Source of the DNA: a bacterium
GTDB taxonomy: Bacteria; Elusimicrobiota; Elusimicrobia; UBA1565; UBA9628
Direction of reading: 5' to 3'
NCBI GenBank assembly: GCA_021806745.1
Contig: JAJZQS010000008.1
Span: 1 to 44,726 of the forward strand
Length of the DNA stretch: 44,726 nucleotides
The first letter of the stretch is position 1. Every line of letters begins with the position of its first letter. The translations under genes and the position numbers were made by a program. Below, one piece after another: positions 18,451 through 26,541 of this stretch. Below the pieces are notes generated by a model that made no database searches, had not been told where the DNA came from, and saw nothing but the letters and a program-made list of their open reading frames with translations.

Positions 18451-18813
18451 TTAAGCAGGGGGCGACACGCGCACTCGGCGCGCGGCGGACGGCACCCAGC
18501 GCCCCTTGCCGCGGCGCGCGCGAGCCAGCAACTCGCGCTCGCCCGGCTCCGCGGACCAATCCCACCAGAAGTAGCCCACCGCCTCGCGGCAGTCCCACCA
18601 CGGGCCCGCGTCCGCTTTCACCTGCGCTTGCGCCGCGCCGGGCGCGCTCACGCGCACCGCGTAGTGGCCGGCGAAGACGGCCTCGCCGTCGCGCGGATAG
18701 TCGATGGCCGCCGCGAGCGCCGGCTTGGCCGCGGCGCGCGCGGACGCGGCGCGGCGCGGCTTGACGGAAGGAATGTTTTTTTCAGCGCTCACGCGCTTCC
18801 TAGACTGCGACAT
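18451..18813 (-). CDS. Small Ig-like domain protein
   Basis: A 120-residue product. A basic Ala/Ser-rich N-terminus of about 36 residues (KPRRAASARAAAKP) precedes one beta-sandwich-like domain: IDYPRDGEAVFAGHYAVRVSAP, then KADAGPWWDCREAVGYFWWDW, then ARARRGKGRWVPSAARRVRV in three stretches. The pattern 'P.dGe.v...hYavrv.ap...qv..d.gpw..Cr' looks like a carbohydrate-binding or Ig-like fold, and the Trp-rich centre would suit sugar or polymer contact. No signal peptide is seen, so it may be cytoplasmic; I cannot assign a function. The start is secured by AAGGAGG five bases upstream, one of the strongest ribosome sites in the window. Confidence 0.75.
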   Translation of the reverse strand: MSQSRKRVSAEKNIPSVKPRRAASARAAAKPALAAAIDYPRDGEAVFAGHYAVRVSAPGAAQAQVKADAGPWWDCREAVGYFWWDWSAEPGERELLARARRGKGRWVPSAARRVRVSPPA

Positions 18814-18885
18814 TTCTGCCTCCTTAATCCGGCAGTCGACGCTCTCGCGGGTGGATCTTCACGAACTCGGCGACCGCGGTAAAGC

Positions 18886-18891
18886 TATATT
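18886..18891 (+). promoter_or_regulatory. -10 candidate upstream of GT87 gene
   Basis: TATATT ends ten bases before the ATG at 18902, which predicts a leader of only a few bases. There is no Shine-Dalgarno in between. Confidence 0.45.
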
Positions 18892-18901
18892 ACTCGGCAA
18901 G

Positions 18902-20065
18902 ATGAACACAAGCACCGGCCCGCGGCCGCGTCTGGCGCTGGCCGCCGCGGCGATGCTGTCCGTCTCGGCGCTTGCCGTCCGCTGGGGAAAGCAGGACGCG
19001 GAAGACTTCGTCTATTACTACTGCGCCGGATTCGTACGCGATCGCGGCGGCTCGCCCTACGATCGCCTTCCTTATCAGAAGTGCATAGACGCCGCCTATG
19101 GCGCGCCCAACCCCAACGCGTCGCTCAATGCCGCCTCGGCCTACCCCCCCACGGCGATGCCGGCGTTCGGCATGCTCGCCGCGCACCCCTACCGCCGGGC
19201 GTTTCTGGTCTGGAATCTCCTGCTGCTGTCCGCCTCTCTCGCGCTGGTCGCTTTCTTTCCGGCCGTCCCGGAAGACGGTCTTCTGCTGTGCGCCTGGCCG
19301 GGATTTGTTTTCTGCTGGATCTACCACAAGATGACCGTCGTTCTCTTTCTGGCCGCCATGGCCGGCGTCCGCGCCATGGAGTCGGGCTGGGAACTGTCGG
19401 GCGGCGCCGCGCTGGGCGCGCTGGCGCTGCAGCCTCAGTGGCTGGCCGCTTTTCTTCTGCGCGCGGCCGCCCGGCGCAAGACCAAGACGCTTGTCGGCGC
19501 GCTGGCGGCGGGCGCCGCGCTCGCCGCCTGGTCCTGGCGCACCGGCGGCTGGGGCGCCTGGACGGCCTGGGCGGCCAGCGCGGCCGCTCACGCAAGTTCG
19601 TTCATCTCCTACGACAACCAAAGCCTCTACGCCGGCGCCTGCAAGATCATCCGCGCGTCGCGCGCGGCGCCGCGGGCGTGGATGGGCGCGCCGCTGCGCG
19701 CGGCGCTGACGGCGGCGCCGCTGGCCGCGGCTTGGCGGCCGGCGCGCGAGCGCGGCGAACTCGGGCTCTACCTCGGCTTGATTCTTATTGCCCAGCCGTA
19801 CTCGCACGCGTCGGACGCGCTGTGGGCGTTCCCATTGTTCTTGAGCCTGCGTGCGGACGCCGCGCGGCGCTTCGGCTGGAGCCGAGCGCGATCCTTCGCC
19901 GCGGCCGCGCTCGCATTGGCTCTGGCTTGGACCGCGATTTTGCTGCCCGGCGCAGGCAGGTTGGGCATCGAGAATCGCGAGGGTTGGCTGAGCGCGGCGC
20001 TCGTCGCCGCCGCGCTCGCGCTGCGCCGCCGACGGGGAAAGGACTTTAGTCCCATTTTTGCCTAG
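18902..20065 (+). CDS. GT87-type (DUF2029) membrane glycosyltransferase
   Basis: GT87 enzymes are multi-pass membrane transferases that use polyprenyl-phosphate sugars, for example alpha-mannosyltransferases. The 387-residue product begins with a membrane helix and then DFVYYYCAGFVRDRGGSPYD (about 36-55), the family's first periplasmic loop with its early acidic residue and 'G..pYd' end. YPPTAMPAF near 83 and the loop motif YDNQSLYAGA near 240 are also typical. About eight to ten hydrophobic segments follow. It is a shorter member of the family. No neighbouring polymer locus shows its acceptor, although a PgaC-like synthase lies 2 kb downstream. Confidence 0.8.
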   Translation: MNTSTGPRPRLALAAAAMLSVSALAVRWGKQDAEDFVYYYCAGFVRDRGGSPYDRLPYQKCIDAAYGAPNPNASLNAASAYPPTAMPAFGMLAAHPYRRAFLVWNLLLLSASLALVAFFPAVPEDGLLLCAWPGFVFCWIYHKMTVVLFLAAMAGVRAMESGWELSGGAALGALALQPQWLAAFLLRAAARRKTKTLVGALAAGAALAAWSWRTGGWGAWTAWAASAAAHASSFISYDNQSLYAGACKIIRASRAAPRAWMGAPLRAALTAAPLAAAWRPARERGELGLYLGLILIAQPYSHASDALWAFPLFLSLRADAARRFGWSRARSFAAAALALALAWTAILLPGAGRLGIENREGWLSAALVAAALALRRRRGKDFSPIFA

Positions 20066-20100
20066 GACCTTCGCTTCTATCACCCCGGGCCCGGTCGTCC

Positions 20101-20106
20101 TATAAT
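20101..20106 (+). promoter_or_regulatory. -10 element upstream of the S41 protease gene
   Basis: A perfect TATAAT lies 27 bases before the ATG at 20134. The implied leader of about 20 bases carries the Shine-Dalgarno GAGGTG, so this gene is of the leadered type. Confidence 0.65.
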
Positions 20107-20133
20107 CTCGCCACCCCGCACCGAGGTGACCCG

Positions 20134-21993
20134 ATGAACGCACGACTCGCCTGCGCCGCACTCGCCGCCGCACTCGCCGCCCAACCCGCGCTCGCGCAGG
20201 CCTCCGCGCTGGACTCCCTGCGCGACCTCGCCGGCGCGACCCCCGACGCCGCCGCGCAGGGCGCGGCTTTCGACGGCTCGCGCGCCGCCGCCGGGGACCT
20301 CTCCGGCAACGACCTGCCCTCGACGCGCGTGACGCCGCAGTCGCAGATCCAGCAGGCGATGCTCTCGAACCTCGACTTCATCCGCTCCGCCTTCGCCGCG
20401 CAGTATGGCCCCGGGCAATGGAAGCAGTCGCACGAGGGCTGGGACCTCGACGCTCAGATCGCCGCGGCCAAGGCCCAGGTCCAGGCGAACCCGAACATGA
20501 CGATCGCGCAGTACCACGATGTGCTGCGCCAGTTCTTCACCTCGATGAAGGACTTCCATGTCAGCGTGCAGTTCGATTCGACGGAGGCGTCGTCCCTGCC
20601 GTTCACGGTCTCGGGCGCCGACGGGCGCTACTTCATCACTTCGATCGACCGCTCGAAGCTGTCCGAAAGCTCCTTTCCGTTCCACGTCGGCGACGAACTG
20701 GTGTCCTTCGGCGGCCAGCCGATTTCACAGGTGGTGGCCCAGCTCCAGGCGCGGCTGGGCGCGAACACGAGCCTGACGGAGCGGGCGCTGGCCGAGATGT
20801 ATCTGACCAGCCGTAGCGGAGCGGGCTTTGGCGACGTCGACCACGGGCCGGTGAACGTGTCCGTGCGCCCGGCGGGCTCGACGCAAGTCGAGACGCGCCA
20901 ACTGACCTGGGACTACACGCCCGAGATGATCTCCAACCCCGGCGGCATGGGGTTTAGCATCGCAGGAAACGGCGCGGGACGCGGCCTCGGCCAGCCGCCG
21001 AGCATGCTGGCACCCGTGGCCGCCGAGATGAAGGGTCCCGAGACCGCGGCCAACCCGTTCGGCCTCGGCGACAAGACCAGCTTCGTGCCGGCGCTGGGCG
21101 AAAAGATCTGGCAGTCCGACCCGTCGGCGGTCTTCAACGCGTATCTTTTCAAGACACCCGGCGGACATGTGGCCGGCTACGTGCGCATCCCCTCGTATGA
21201 GGTCGACGATCCCGACGCGGCCGTGGCCGAGTTCGCGGGACTCATGCAGATGTTCCAGCAGAAAGCCGACGGCCTGGTCATCGACGAGGTCGACAACCCC
21301 GGCGGCTCGGTGCCCTATCTCTACGCGCTGGCCTCCATGCTGACCAATTACCCGCTGGCCACGCCCAAGCACCATGTCGCGATCACGCAAAACGACGTCG
21401 ACGACGCGGTCCAACTCGTCAAGCTGGCTGCGATGGTGCAAAACGACGCGGGCGCTCAGATGGTGCTGGGCAAAACGCTCGACGGCTACCCCGTCGACTA
21501 CACGGTCTGGCGCAACATGCTCGACTACTCGCGCTTCGTGATCTCGCAGTGGAATCTCGGACGCCGGCTCACCGACCCGATCGCCATCGAGGGCGTGGCC
21601 TCGATCAATCCGTCGCCCGTGGCCGAGTTCAGCAAGCCGATCCTTCTGCTGATCAACGAGCTCGACTTCTCCGGCGGCGACTTCTTCCCCGCGATCATGC
21701 AAGACAACGCCCGCGCGACGCTGTTCGGCACGCGCACGGCGGGCGCCGGGGGCTTCGTCAACACGGTCAAGTATCCCAACGACGTCGGCGTCAAGCAGTT
21801 CACGATGACCGGCTCCATCGCGGTGCGCGCCGACCACAAGCCCATCGAGAACCTCGGCGTGACCGCCGACGTCCAATACGCGCCGACCGCCGCCGACCTG
21901 CAAGACGGCTTCCAGGGCTACCGCGCCGCCGCCGACGCGGCGCTCGACAAGCTTTTGGGCGGCCCGACGACCGCCTCTCCCGCCGCCCGCTGA
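20134..21993 (+). CDS. Secreted S41-family serine protease
   Basis: S41 (tail-specific, C-terminal processing) proteases are periplasmic or secreted serine proteases. The 619-residue protein has a signal peptide (MNARLACAALAAALAAQPALAQA). A helical N-terminal part follows, then a PDZ-like segment near 165-215 (FITSIDRS, FHVGDELVSFGGQPISQVV). The catalytic region includes GYVRIPSYEVDD, DGLVIDEVDNPGGSVPYLYALA and the nucleophile S513 in ELDFSGGDFFP, followed by FGTRTAGAGGFV. The D-x-x-x-N-P-G-G block and the SGGD nucleophile elbow define the family. The catalytic lysine is not certain by eye. The start is set by GAGGTG seven bases upstream. Confidence 0.85.
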   Translation: MNARLACAALAAALAAQPALAQASALDSLRDLAGATPDAAAQGAAFDGSRAAAGDLSGNDLPSTRVTPQSQIQQAMLSNLDFIRSAFAAQYGPGQWKQSHEGWDLDAQIAAAKAQVQANPNMTIAQYHDVLRQFFTSMKDFHVSVQFDSTEASSLPFTVSGADGRYFITSIDRSKLSESSFPFHVGDELVSFGGQPISQVVAQLQARLGANTSLTERALAEMYLTSRSGAGFGDVDHGPVNVSVRPAGSTQVETRQLTWDYTPEMISNPGGMGFSIAGNGAGRGLGQPPSMLAPVAAEMKGPETAANPFGLGDKTSFVPALGEKIWQSDPSAVFNAYLFKTPGGHVAGYVRIPSYEVDDPDAAVAEFAGLMQMFQQKADGLVIDEVDNPGGSVPYLYALASMLTNYPLATPKHHVAITQNDVDDAVQLVKLAAMVQNDAGAQMVLGKTLDGYPVDYTVWRNMLDYSRFVISQWNLGRRLTDPIAIEGVASINPSPVAEFSKPILLLINELDFSGGDFFPAIMQDNARATLFGTRTAGAGGFVNTVKYPNDVGVKQFTMTGSIAVRADHKPIENLGVTADVQYAPTAADLQDGFQGYRAAADAALDKLLGGPTTASPAAR

Positions 21994-22012
21994 CGGCCAA
22001 GACGCGAGCCTA

Positions 22013-22043
22013 GGCGTCCGGAGCCCGAGAGGCTCCGGACGCC
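22013..22043 (+). terminator. Terminator hairpin after the S41 protease gene
   Basis: A perfect 13-bp inverted repeat (GGCGTCCGGAGCC and its complement) around the loop CGAGA, followed by TTCGCTTTCGG. It starts 20 bases after the stop codon. The T-rich tail is weak. Confidence 0.7.
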
Positions 22044-22143
22044 TTCGCTTTCGGCGCCCGCGCTTCGCGATAATTTGATTTCCGCATGATGAGATTTGAT
22101 CGCGCCCTGATCGGCGTGTCGTTTAGAATAATCGCAGGCCGCC

Positions 22144-23409
22144 ATGGCGATTCAGATTTTGCTGTTCGTGTTGAGGGCGATCCCCATCCTCCTGTGCTTC
22201 TCCTGGATCTTCGGGGCCGTTCTCTTTTATTGGCGCCGGGAGCGCGCTTGCCCCGTCCGCCCGCCGGCACGTGGGCCGCGTCCGCCCATTTCGATCATCG
22301 TTCCCTGCCACAACGAGGAGTACACGATCTCCCGGACGATCCGCTCGCTGGACGCGCTCGACTACCCCGACTACGAAATTCTGGCCGTCAACGACGGCTC
22401 GCGCGACGGGACGCTCGCCGTTCTTAAGACGCTGGCTCGCACTCGGCCGCACCTGACGATCATCGACTTGCCCCGCAACATGGGCAAGGCCGCCGCGCTC
22501 AACGCCGGCATACACGCCAGCCGCCGGGACTACCTGGTGTGCATGGACGCCGACTCCGAAATGGACCCCAACGCTCCCTCCTGGCTGATCCCGCACCTGA
22601 CCGGCGCTGAGGGCGTGGCCGGCGTGACCGGCAACCCGCGCGTGAAAAACCGCGGAACGCTGATCGGGCGCATCCAAGTCGGGGAATTCTCGGCGATCAT
22701 CGGCGTCATCAAGCGCTACCACCAAGTCGTCGGCGGCCTCTTCGCCCTGTCGGGGGTGCTGGTCGCTTTCAAGAAACAAGCGCTCCTTGAAATCGGTCTT
22801 CTCGACACCGATTGCGTGACCGAGGACATCGCGGTGACCTGGAAGCTCCAGCGCGCCGGCTGGAGCGTGCGCTACGAGCCGCGCGCGCTCTGCGACGTGC
22901 TGATGCCCGACACCATCCGAGGACTGTGGCGGCAGCGGATGCGCTGGGCCTGCGGGGGCTTCGACGTGGTCGGACGCCACATCGACATCCTCTCTTGGAA
23001 AGGCCGCTGGCCGCTGAAAATCATTCTGTTGGAATATGCCCTGTCGGTGACCTGGGCGTTCCTGATGCCCGCACTGGCGGTCTACGGGCTGGGCGCGCGC
23101 GACGCCGCCGGGACGCCGCTGATCGTCGATTGGATCTCGCCGGTCACCTGGAGCGTCTTCCTAGTCGGCGGCCTGAGCCTGGCGCAGTTCGCGGCCGGCT
23201 TCTGGATCCACGGCCGCTACGAGAAGAACGCCGGACGCTTCGCCTACTGGGCCATGTGGTATCCGTTCCTGTATTGGACTCTCAACAGCGCCGTCTTGCT
23301 GGTGGGAATCCCGAAAGTGCTTTTCGGGCGCCAGCCCAAGTTCGGCACCTGGGCAAGCCCCGACCGAGGAGGACTCAGCTATGAAGCCACAAGAACTTCC
23401 GGAACTTAA
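22144..23409 (+). CDS. pgaC: Family 2 glycosyltransferase, PgaC/IcaA-like polysaccharide synthase
   Basis: PgaC polymerises N-acetylglucosamine into poly-beta-1,6-GlcNAc and exports the chain across the inner membrane. The 421-residue protein has an N-terminal membrane helix, then the GT2 domain: ISIIVPCHNEE near 49, VNDGSRDGT near 79, MDADSEMD near 137 (the DxD motif), TEDIAVTWKLQ near 226 (catalytic Asp) and the product-binding WRQRMRW (QxxRW) near 260. Three to four C-terminal membrane helices follow. LMPDTIRGLWRQRMRWACGG is very close to the PgaC pattern. It overlaps the next gene by 29 bases. Cellulose- or hyaluronan-type synthases are the alternatives, but the partner gene favours PgaC. 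Confidence 0.85.
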   Translation: MAIQILLFVLRAIPILLCFSWIFGAVLFYWRRERACPVRPPARGPRPPISIIVPCHNEEYTISRTIRSLDALDYPDYEILAVNDGSRDGTLAVLKTLARTRPHLTIIDLPRNMGKAAALNAGIHASRRDYLVCMDADSEMDPNAPSWLIPHLTGAEGVAGVTGNPRVKNRGTLIGRIQVGEFSAIIGVIKRYHQVVGGLFALSGVLVAFKKQALLEIGLLDTDCVTEDIAVTWKLQRAGWSVRYEPRALCDVLMPDTIRGLWRQRMRWACGGFDVVGRHIDILSWKGRWPLKIILLEYALSVTWAFLMPALAVYGLGARDAAGTPLIVDWISPVTWSVFLVGGLSLAQFAAGFWIHGRYEKNAGRFAYWAMWYPFLYWTLNSAVLLVGIPKVLFGRQPKFGTWASPDRGGLSYEATRTSGT

Positions 23410-23716
23410 GGAACTGCCGCCCAACAGAACGCGCCTCGCCGTCGAAAACGCCTTGACGCTCGTCGTTTGGGCGGTCTGGATTTTTGGGGCCGTCCACGCC
23501 GGCCGGGACTGGCGCCTTCTGTGCGCCCAATACCCGGCGCTACCCAAGCTCTTGACCGCGGGTGCGGGAGCCCAGGCTCTTCTTCTGCTCGCCCTCTCCA
23601 TCCGCGCGCGCTCGTCGCTGAGAATGGAGGCGCGCGCCGAGGCCCTCCCGGCCGAGAGCGCCTGGTCTTGCGCGTTTCCGGCGAGGACCGCCTCGCCGGA
23701 TCTCGTGCATTTCTAG
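23381..23716 (+). CDS. PgaD-like small membrane subunit
   Basis: A 111-residue protein with two membrane helices at about 23-45 (ALTLVVWAVWIFGAVHA) and 58-77 (LLTAGAGAQALLLLALSI), then a short cytoplasmic tail ending in DLVHF. PgaD of E. coli has the same order: Arg-rich lead-in, an 'lT...W' first helix, a second helix, and a tail ending near a VHF motif. In E. coli PgaD forms the c-di-GMP-sensitive synthase with PgaC. This copy is shorter than E. coli PgaD (137 residues) and similarity is by pattern, so I leave the symbol blank. Start: AGGAGG eight bases upstream, inside the end of the synthase gene. Confidence 0.65.
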   Translation: MKPQELPELKELPPNRTRLAVENALTLVVWAVWIFGAVHAGRDWRLLCAQYPALPKLLTAGAGAQALLLLALSIRARSSLRMEARAEALPAESAWSCAFPARTASPDLVHF

Positions 23717-23717
23717 A

Positions 23718-25415
23718 CTAGCGCGGACGCCGGTTTGCGCGGCCGCCGCCGGCCTGCGACGCCTGCCACTGGCTCGGGTCGGTGGGCGCCAGATCGAACA
23801 GATGCGGGTCTTCGTTCGGGTGGCTGTTGACGAACACGAAGGAGACCGGGAAGCCGTATTTGGCGCTGAGGATCGGCCCTTGAGTCTTCAGGTACTCGAG
23901 AAGCTCCTGCTGGCGCGGGTCCTTCCAGACGAGCAGGCCCGCTCGCGCGGCGCGGCGATCGGCCCCGCCGACGTCCACGGAGAAGCGAACGTTGAGCGGC
24001 GCGCCCAGGCTGCGCTCGATGAGCGCGCGGTTCTTCTTGTAAATGTCTAGCTTATACAGGAAGGTCGTCTGCATGACCTTCTCCAACGGCAGGGGGATGC
24101 GCACCGACTTGTCCTCGCGCAGGATGATCGTTCCGTCCTTGGCGCGCACCACCGCGTCGAACTCGGTGATGTAGCGGCGCTTGGTTGTGCCGTCGGGCAG
24201 CGGCACTTCCTCGAAAAAGTCGCGGCCGGCCTGCAGCACGGTCTCGCCGCGAGAGACGCTGTCCTCGTGGGACTTCAGTTCGTGGAGCAGACCCACATAG
24301 CGGCTGTAGGTCACGCCGTCGATGATGTTCATCACGCCCTTGGGCTGGGACTTATACTTCTCGACCAGTCGGTTGTAGTCGGCGCGGACTTTTTCCCGCG
24401 ACGGCGGCGCCTCGGTCACGTAGGCGAACTGGAAGCGGTCGCCGTGGCGCGCGCGGATCTCGGCTTCTTTCGCGCGCAGATGATCCTCGATGGCCTTGTA
24501 GCCGCGCGTGTCGAAGCTCAGCACCACGCGGTCGAACTGCATGCCCATCTCCCGCTCCGCGCGCCCGCCGCGGCCGAAATCCTCCTGAGCCTCGGTCAGA
24601 TACGAATCCACGCGGCGGATGCCCTCGTTGATCTCGGACTCCGGCTCGCCGGCGGGATGGAAATAGACGCGGTGCGTGTGCACGGCGATGTTGCGCCCCT
24701 GGGGATCTTCGAGCACCGCGTCGATGAAGGTGCGGGTGTCTTCCAGATGCACGCTCGACTGCTCGACCTTGCGCTCGGCGGCGGCGCGCTCCACGGCCAG
24801 GAGCTTGACTCGCGCCTCGGCGTACGCGTCGTCCATAACGTTCATCGTGTCGCTGAGGTCCATCAGCGGCGAAAGCTTGGCGTAGAGGCGGCGGATCTCG
24901 CGGTATTGGTCGGCCGTGCGGCCGCCGATAAGCGCGCCCTCGTCGTTTTTCACGAACGCGACGGCGGGGGCCGCGGCTCGGCCGCCGTCGAAAGCCCGCG
25001 AACCGCGATCGCGCGCCGCGGCTGCGGCGTCCAGATCGGCCAGCGCCGACGCCGGCGCCTGCGCCTGCGTCGGCCGGGCGCGAGTTGCGGCGGCCGGCGC
25101 GGGAAGACCCGCATCCAACGCGGGCGCGGCGGCCGCGGGCGAGGCGACGGACGCGACGGCCGCGGCCGGGACGGCGGAAGGCGCGGCGGCAATCGGCACG
25201 GCGCCGAGGGCCGGCGCGGCCGAAAGAGCCGCGTCCGACAACGGCAAGGCCAGCGCGGCCGCGCCCGCCATGGGCGCCGCCGACAGCGCCGTCGCCACGG
25301 GAACTTCCAGCGGGATCGCCGCCGGCGCGTCGATGACGACCGCCGACGCCGGAACCGCGACGGCTGCCAGCACGGCCAAGACGGCGATGAGATCGCGGCG
25401 CAGGGGTCGTTTCAT
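23718..25415 (-). CDS. Secreted Ala-rich protein with a PD-(D/E)XK-like motif
   Basis: A 565-residue protein with a signal peptide (MKRPLRRDLIAVLAVLAAVAVPASA) and a 120-residue Ala/Pro-rich stretch. A helical central region (about 165-330) with FDRVVLSFDTRGYKAIEDHLR follows. Near the C-terminus lies ITEFDAVV...GTIILREDKS. D420, then E434-D-K436, has the spacing and flanking strands of a PD-(D/E)XK nuclease core. An alternative is a fold-only relative without activity. No function is known to me. The start at 25415 is set by the -10 six bases upstream; the frame extends to 25526, but that part would precede the signal peptide. It converges with the pgaD-like gene, one base apart. Confidence 0.75.
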   Translation of the reverse strand: MKRPLRRDLIAVLAVLAAVAVPASAVVIDAPAAIPLEVPVATALSAAPMAGAAALALPLSDAALSAAPALGAVPIAAAPSAVPAAAVASVASPAAAAPALDAGLPAPAAATRARPTQAQAPASALADLDAAAAARDRGSRAFDGGRAAAPAVAFVKNDEGALIGGRTADQYREIRRLYAKLSPLMDLSDTMNVMDDAYAEARVKLLAVERAAAERKVEQSSVHLEDTRTFIDAVLEDPQGRNIAVHTHRVYFHPAGEPESEINEGIRRVDSYLTEAQEDFGRGGRAEREMGMQFDRVVLSFDTRGYKAIEDHLRAKEAEIRARHGDRFQFAYVTEAPPSREKVRADYNRLVEKYKSQPKGVMNIIDGVTYSRYVGLLHELKSHEDSVSRGETVLQAGRDFFEEVPLPDGTTKRRYITEFDAVVRAKDGTIILREDKSVRIPLPLEKVMQTTFLYKLDIYKKNRALIERSLGAPLNVRFSVDVGGADRRAARAGLLVWKDPRQQELLEYLKTQGPILSAKYGFPVSFVFVNSHPNEDPHLFDLAPTDPSQWQASQAGGGRANRRPR

Positions 25416-25421
25416 GAACAC

Positions 25422-25427
25422 AGTGTA
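25422..25427 (-). promoter_or_regulatory. -10 element for a probable leaderless transcript
   Basis: TACACT on the minus strand followed by GTGTTC (six bases) and the ATG at 25415. No convincing -35 and no Shine-Dalgarno. Confidence 0.6.
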
Positions 25428-25489
25428 GTCCCGCGCGAACTCGCCTCGCCTGGGTCCTTGGGGCGAAGGCCTTTCGGCAATGGGCCCAC

Positions 25490-25519
25490 TTGACGCGGAC
25501 CGGGCGACCCGCCTACACT
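25490..25519 (+). promoter_or_regulatory. Promoter for a probable leaderless transcript
   Basis: TTGACG (25490-25495), an 18-base spacer and TACACT (25514-25519), then GGGGC and the ATG at 25525. Both boxes are good and the -10 to ATG gap is five bases. Confidence 0.75.
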
Positions 25520-25524
25520 GGGGC

Positions 25525-25986
25525 ATGAATCTGCGTCTTGCGGCGGCCGCGGCGTTGGCCGCGTCGCTGGCGTCTTCCGGATGCGGCTATGTCGGCTTCG
25601 GCAAGCCGATGTCGGAAGAAGAGATCGTGCTGCGCTCGCAAATCAGATCCTACTATGAGGACGTCGCGCAGGCCTTCGCCGGCGGCAACGCGGACGCGCT
25701 GGCGTCGCTCTACGACGAGACCATCGCCGAACCGATGACGCGCGCCCAAATCCACGACTGGGCGCAGAAATTCTTCCGCGAGCATGGGCCCGCGCAGTTC
25801 AAGGTCGAGGATCTCGACATCGAGAGCATCGGCCATGTCTCGGCCGTGCTGACGCTGACCTACCGCGTGGACACCCGCAACGGAGACGGCTCGTTTTCCG
25901 GCGTCGAACGCGACCACCTGCTCAAGCACGGCCGCCGTTGGTATGTCTCCTCCTGGGAGAAGTTGCCCGCCCGCCGCGGTCGCTGA
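25525..25986 (+). CDS. NTF2-like lipoprotein
   Basis: A 153-residue product with lipobox ASSGC (lipidated C20). The mature part reads like an NTF2/SnoaL-type cone fold: a long helix with IRSYYEDVAQAFAGGNADALASLYDE split around residue 55, then WAQKFFREHG, and strands VEDLDIESIG, VLTLTYRVDT and LKHGRRWYVSSWEK. Such domains bind small ligands or serve as protein-protein modules; no catalytic residues can be named. It starts a plus-strand run with the DUF457 and caspase-like genes, spaced 9 bases from the next. The longer frame upstream (from 25480) is rejected because it crosses the promoter. Confidence 0.8.
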   Translation: MNLRLAAAAALAASLASSGCGYVGFGKPMSEEEIVLRSQIRSYYEDVAQAFAGGNADALASLYDETIAEPMTRAQIHDWAQKFFREHGPAQFKVEDLDIESIGHVSAVLTLTYRVDTRNGDGSFSGVERDHLLKHGRRWYVSSWEKLPARRGR

Positions 25987-25995
25987 GCCAAACCC

Positions 25996-26541
25996 ATGCC
26001 GAGCCTGATCACCCACGCCGTCGCCGCCGCGGCCCTCGGGCAGGCCGCGCCGCCCGAAACGCGCCGCGACCGCCGCTTCTGGGTCGCCGCGATCGCCTGC
26101 TCATGCTTGCCCGACATAGACGTGCTCGGCTTCGCGTTCGGCGTGCCCTACGACAGCCTCTGGGGTCATCGCGGGATGACGCATTCGCTGGCGTTTGCCG
26201 TCGCGTCGGGAGTCGCCGCCGCGGCGCTGTTGCGCGGCCGCCGCGGCTTCGACGCCCGGCTGGCGGCCCTGTTGTCTCTGATCGCGGCCTCTCACGGATT
26301 CCTGGACGCGTTCACCGACGGGGGCCTGGGCATCGCGTTCTTCGCGCCGTTTTCCGGCGCGCGCTATTTCTTTGCCTGGAGACCCATACGCGTCTCGCCG
26401 ATCGGCCTGGCGCCGTTCCTGTCCCGGCGCGGACTATCGGTGTTGTTGAGCGAGGCGCTCTGGGTGTGGCCCCCCGCCCTCGCCCTCGGCGCGGCCCTGA
26501 AGGCCTTTTCCGACGCGCGCGCGCGCCCGAAACCCGGATGA
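25996..26541 (+). CDS. DUF457/YdjM-type membrane protein (putative metal-dependent hydrolase)
   Basis: A 181-residue integral membrane protein. The family is marked by an early His in a helix (LITHAVAAAALG, H7), then SCLPDIDVLG near 38, then HRGMTHSLAF near 56 and SHGFLDAFTDGGLGI near 96. This gives a set of His/Asp residues that is thought to bind metal, as in YdjM/YbcI-like proteins; no substrate is established. The end contains FFAPFSGARYFFAWRPI, typical of the family. It follows the lipoprotein by 9 bases and its stop overlaps the next start as ATGA, so the three genes are probably one operon. Confidence 0.85.
   Translation: MPSLITHAVAAAALGQAAPPETRRDRRFWVAAIACSCLPDIDVLGFAFGVPYDSLWGHRGMTHSLAFAVASGVAAAALLRGRRGFDARLAALLSLIAASHGFLDAFTDGGLGIAFFAPFSGARYFFAWRPIRVSPIGLAPFLSRRGLSVLLSEALWVWPPALALGAALKAFSDARARPKPG

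Noticed and set aside
22080-22143. AT-rich patch before the PgaC-like gene (TAGAAT and AATAAT boxes)
   Set aside because: The boxes lie 11-14 bases before the ATG with no -35 at a usable distance, so I could not choose a single promoter and did not list one.
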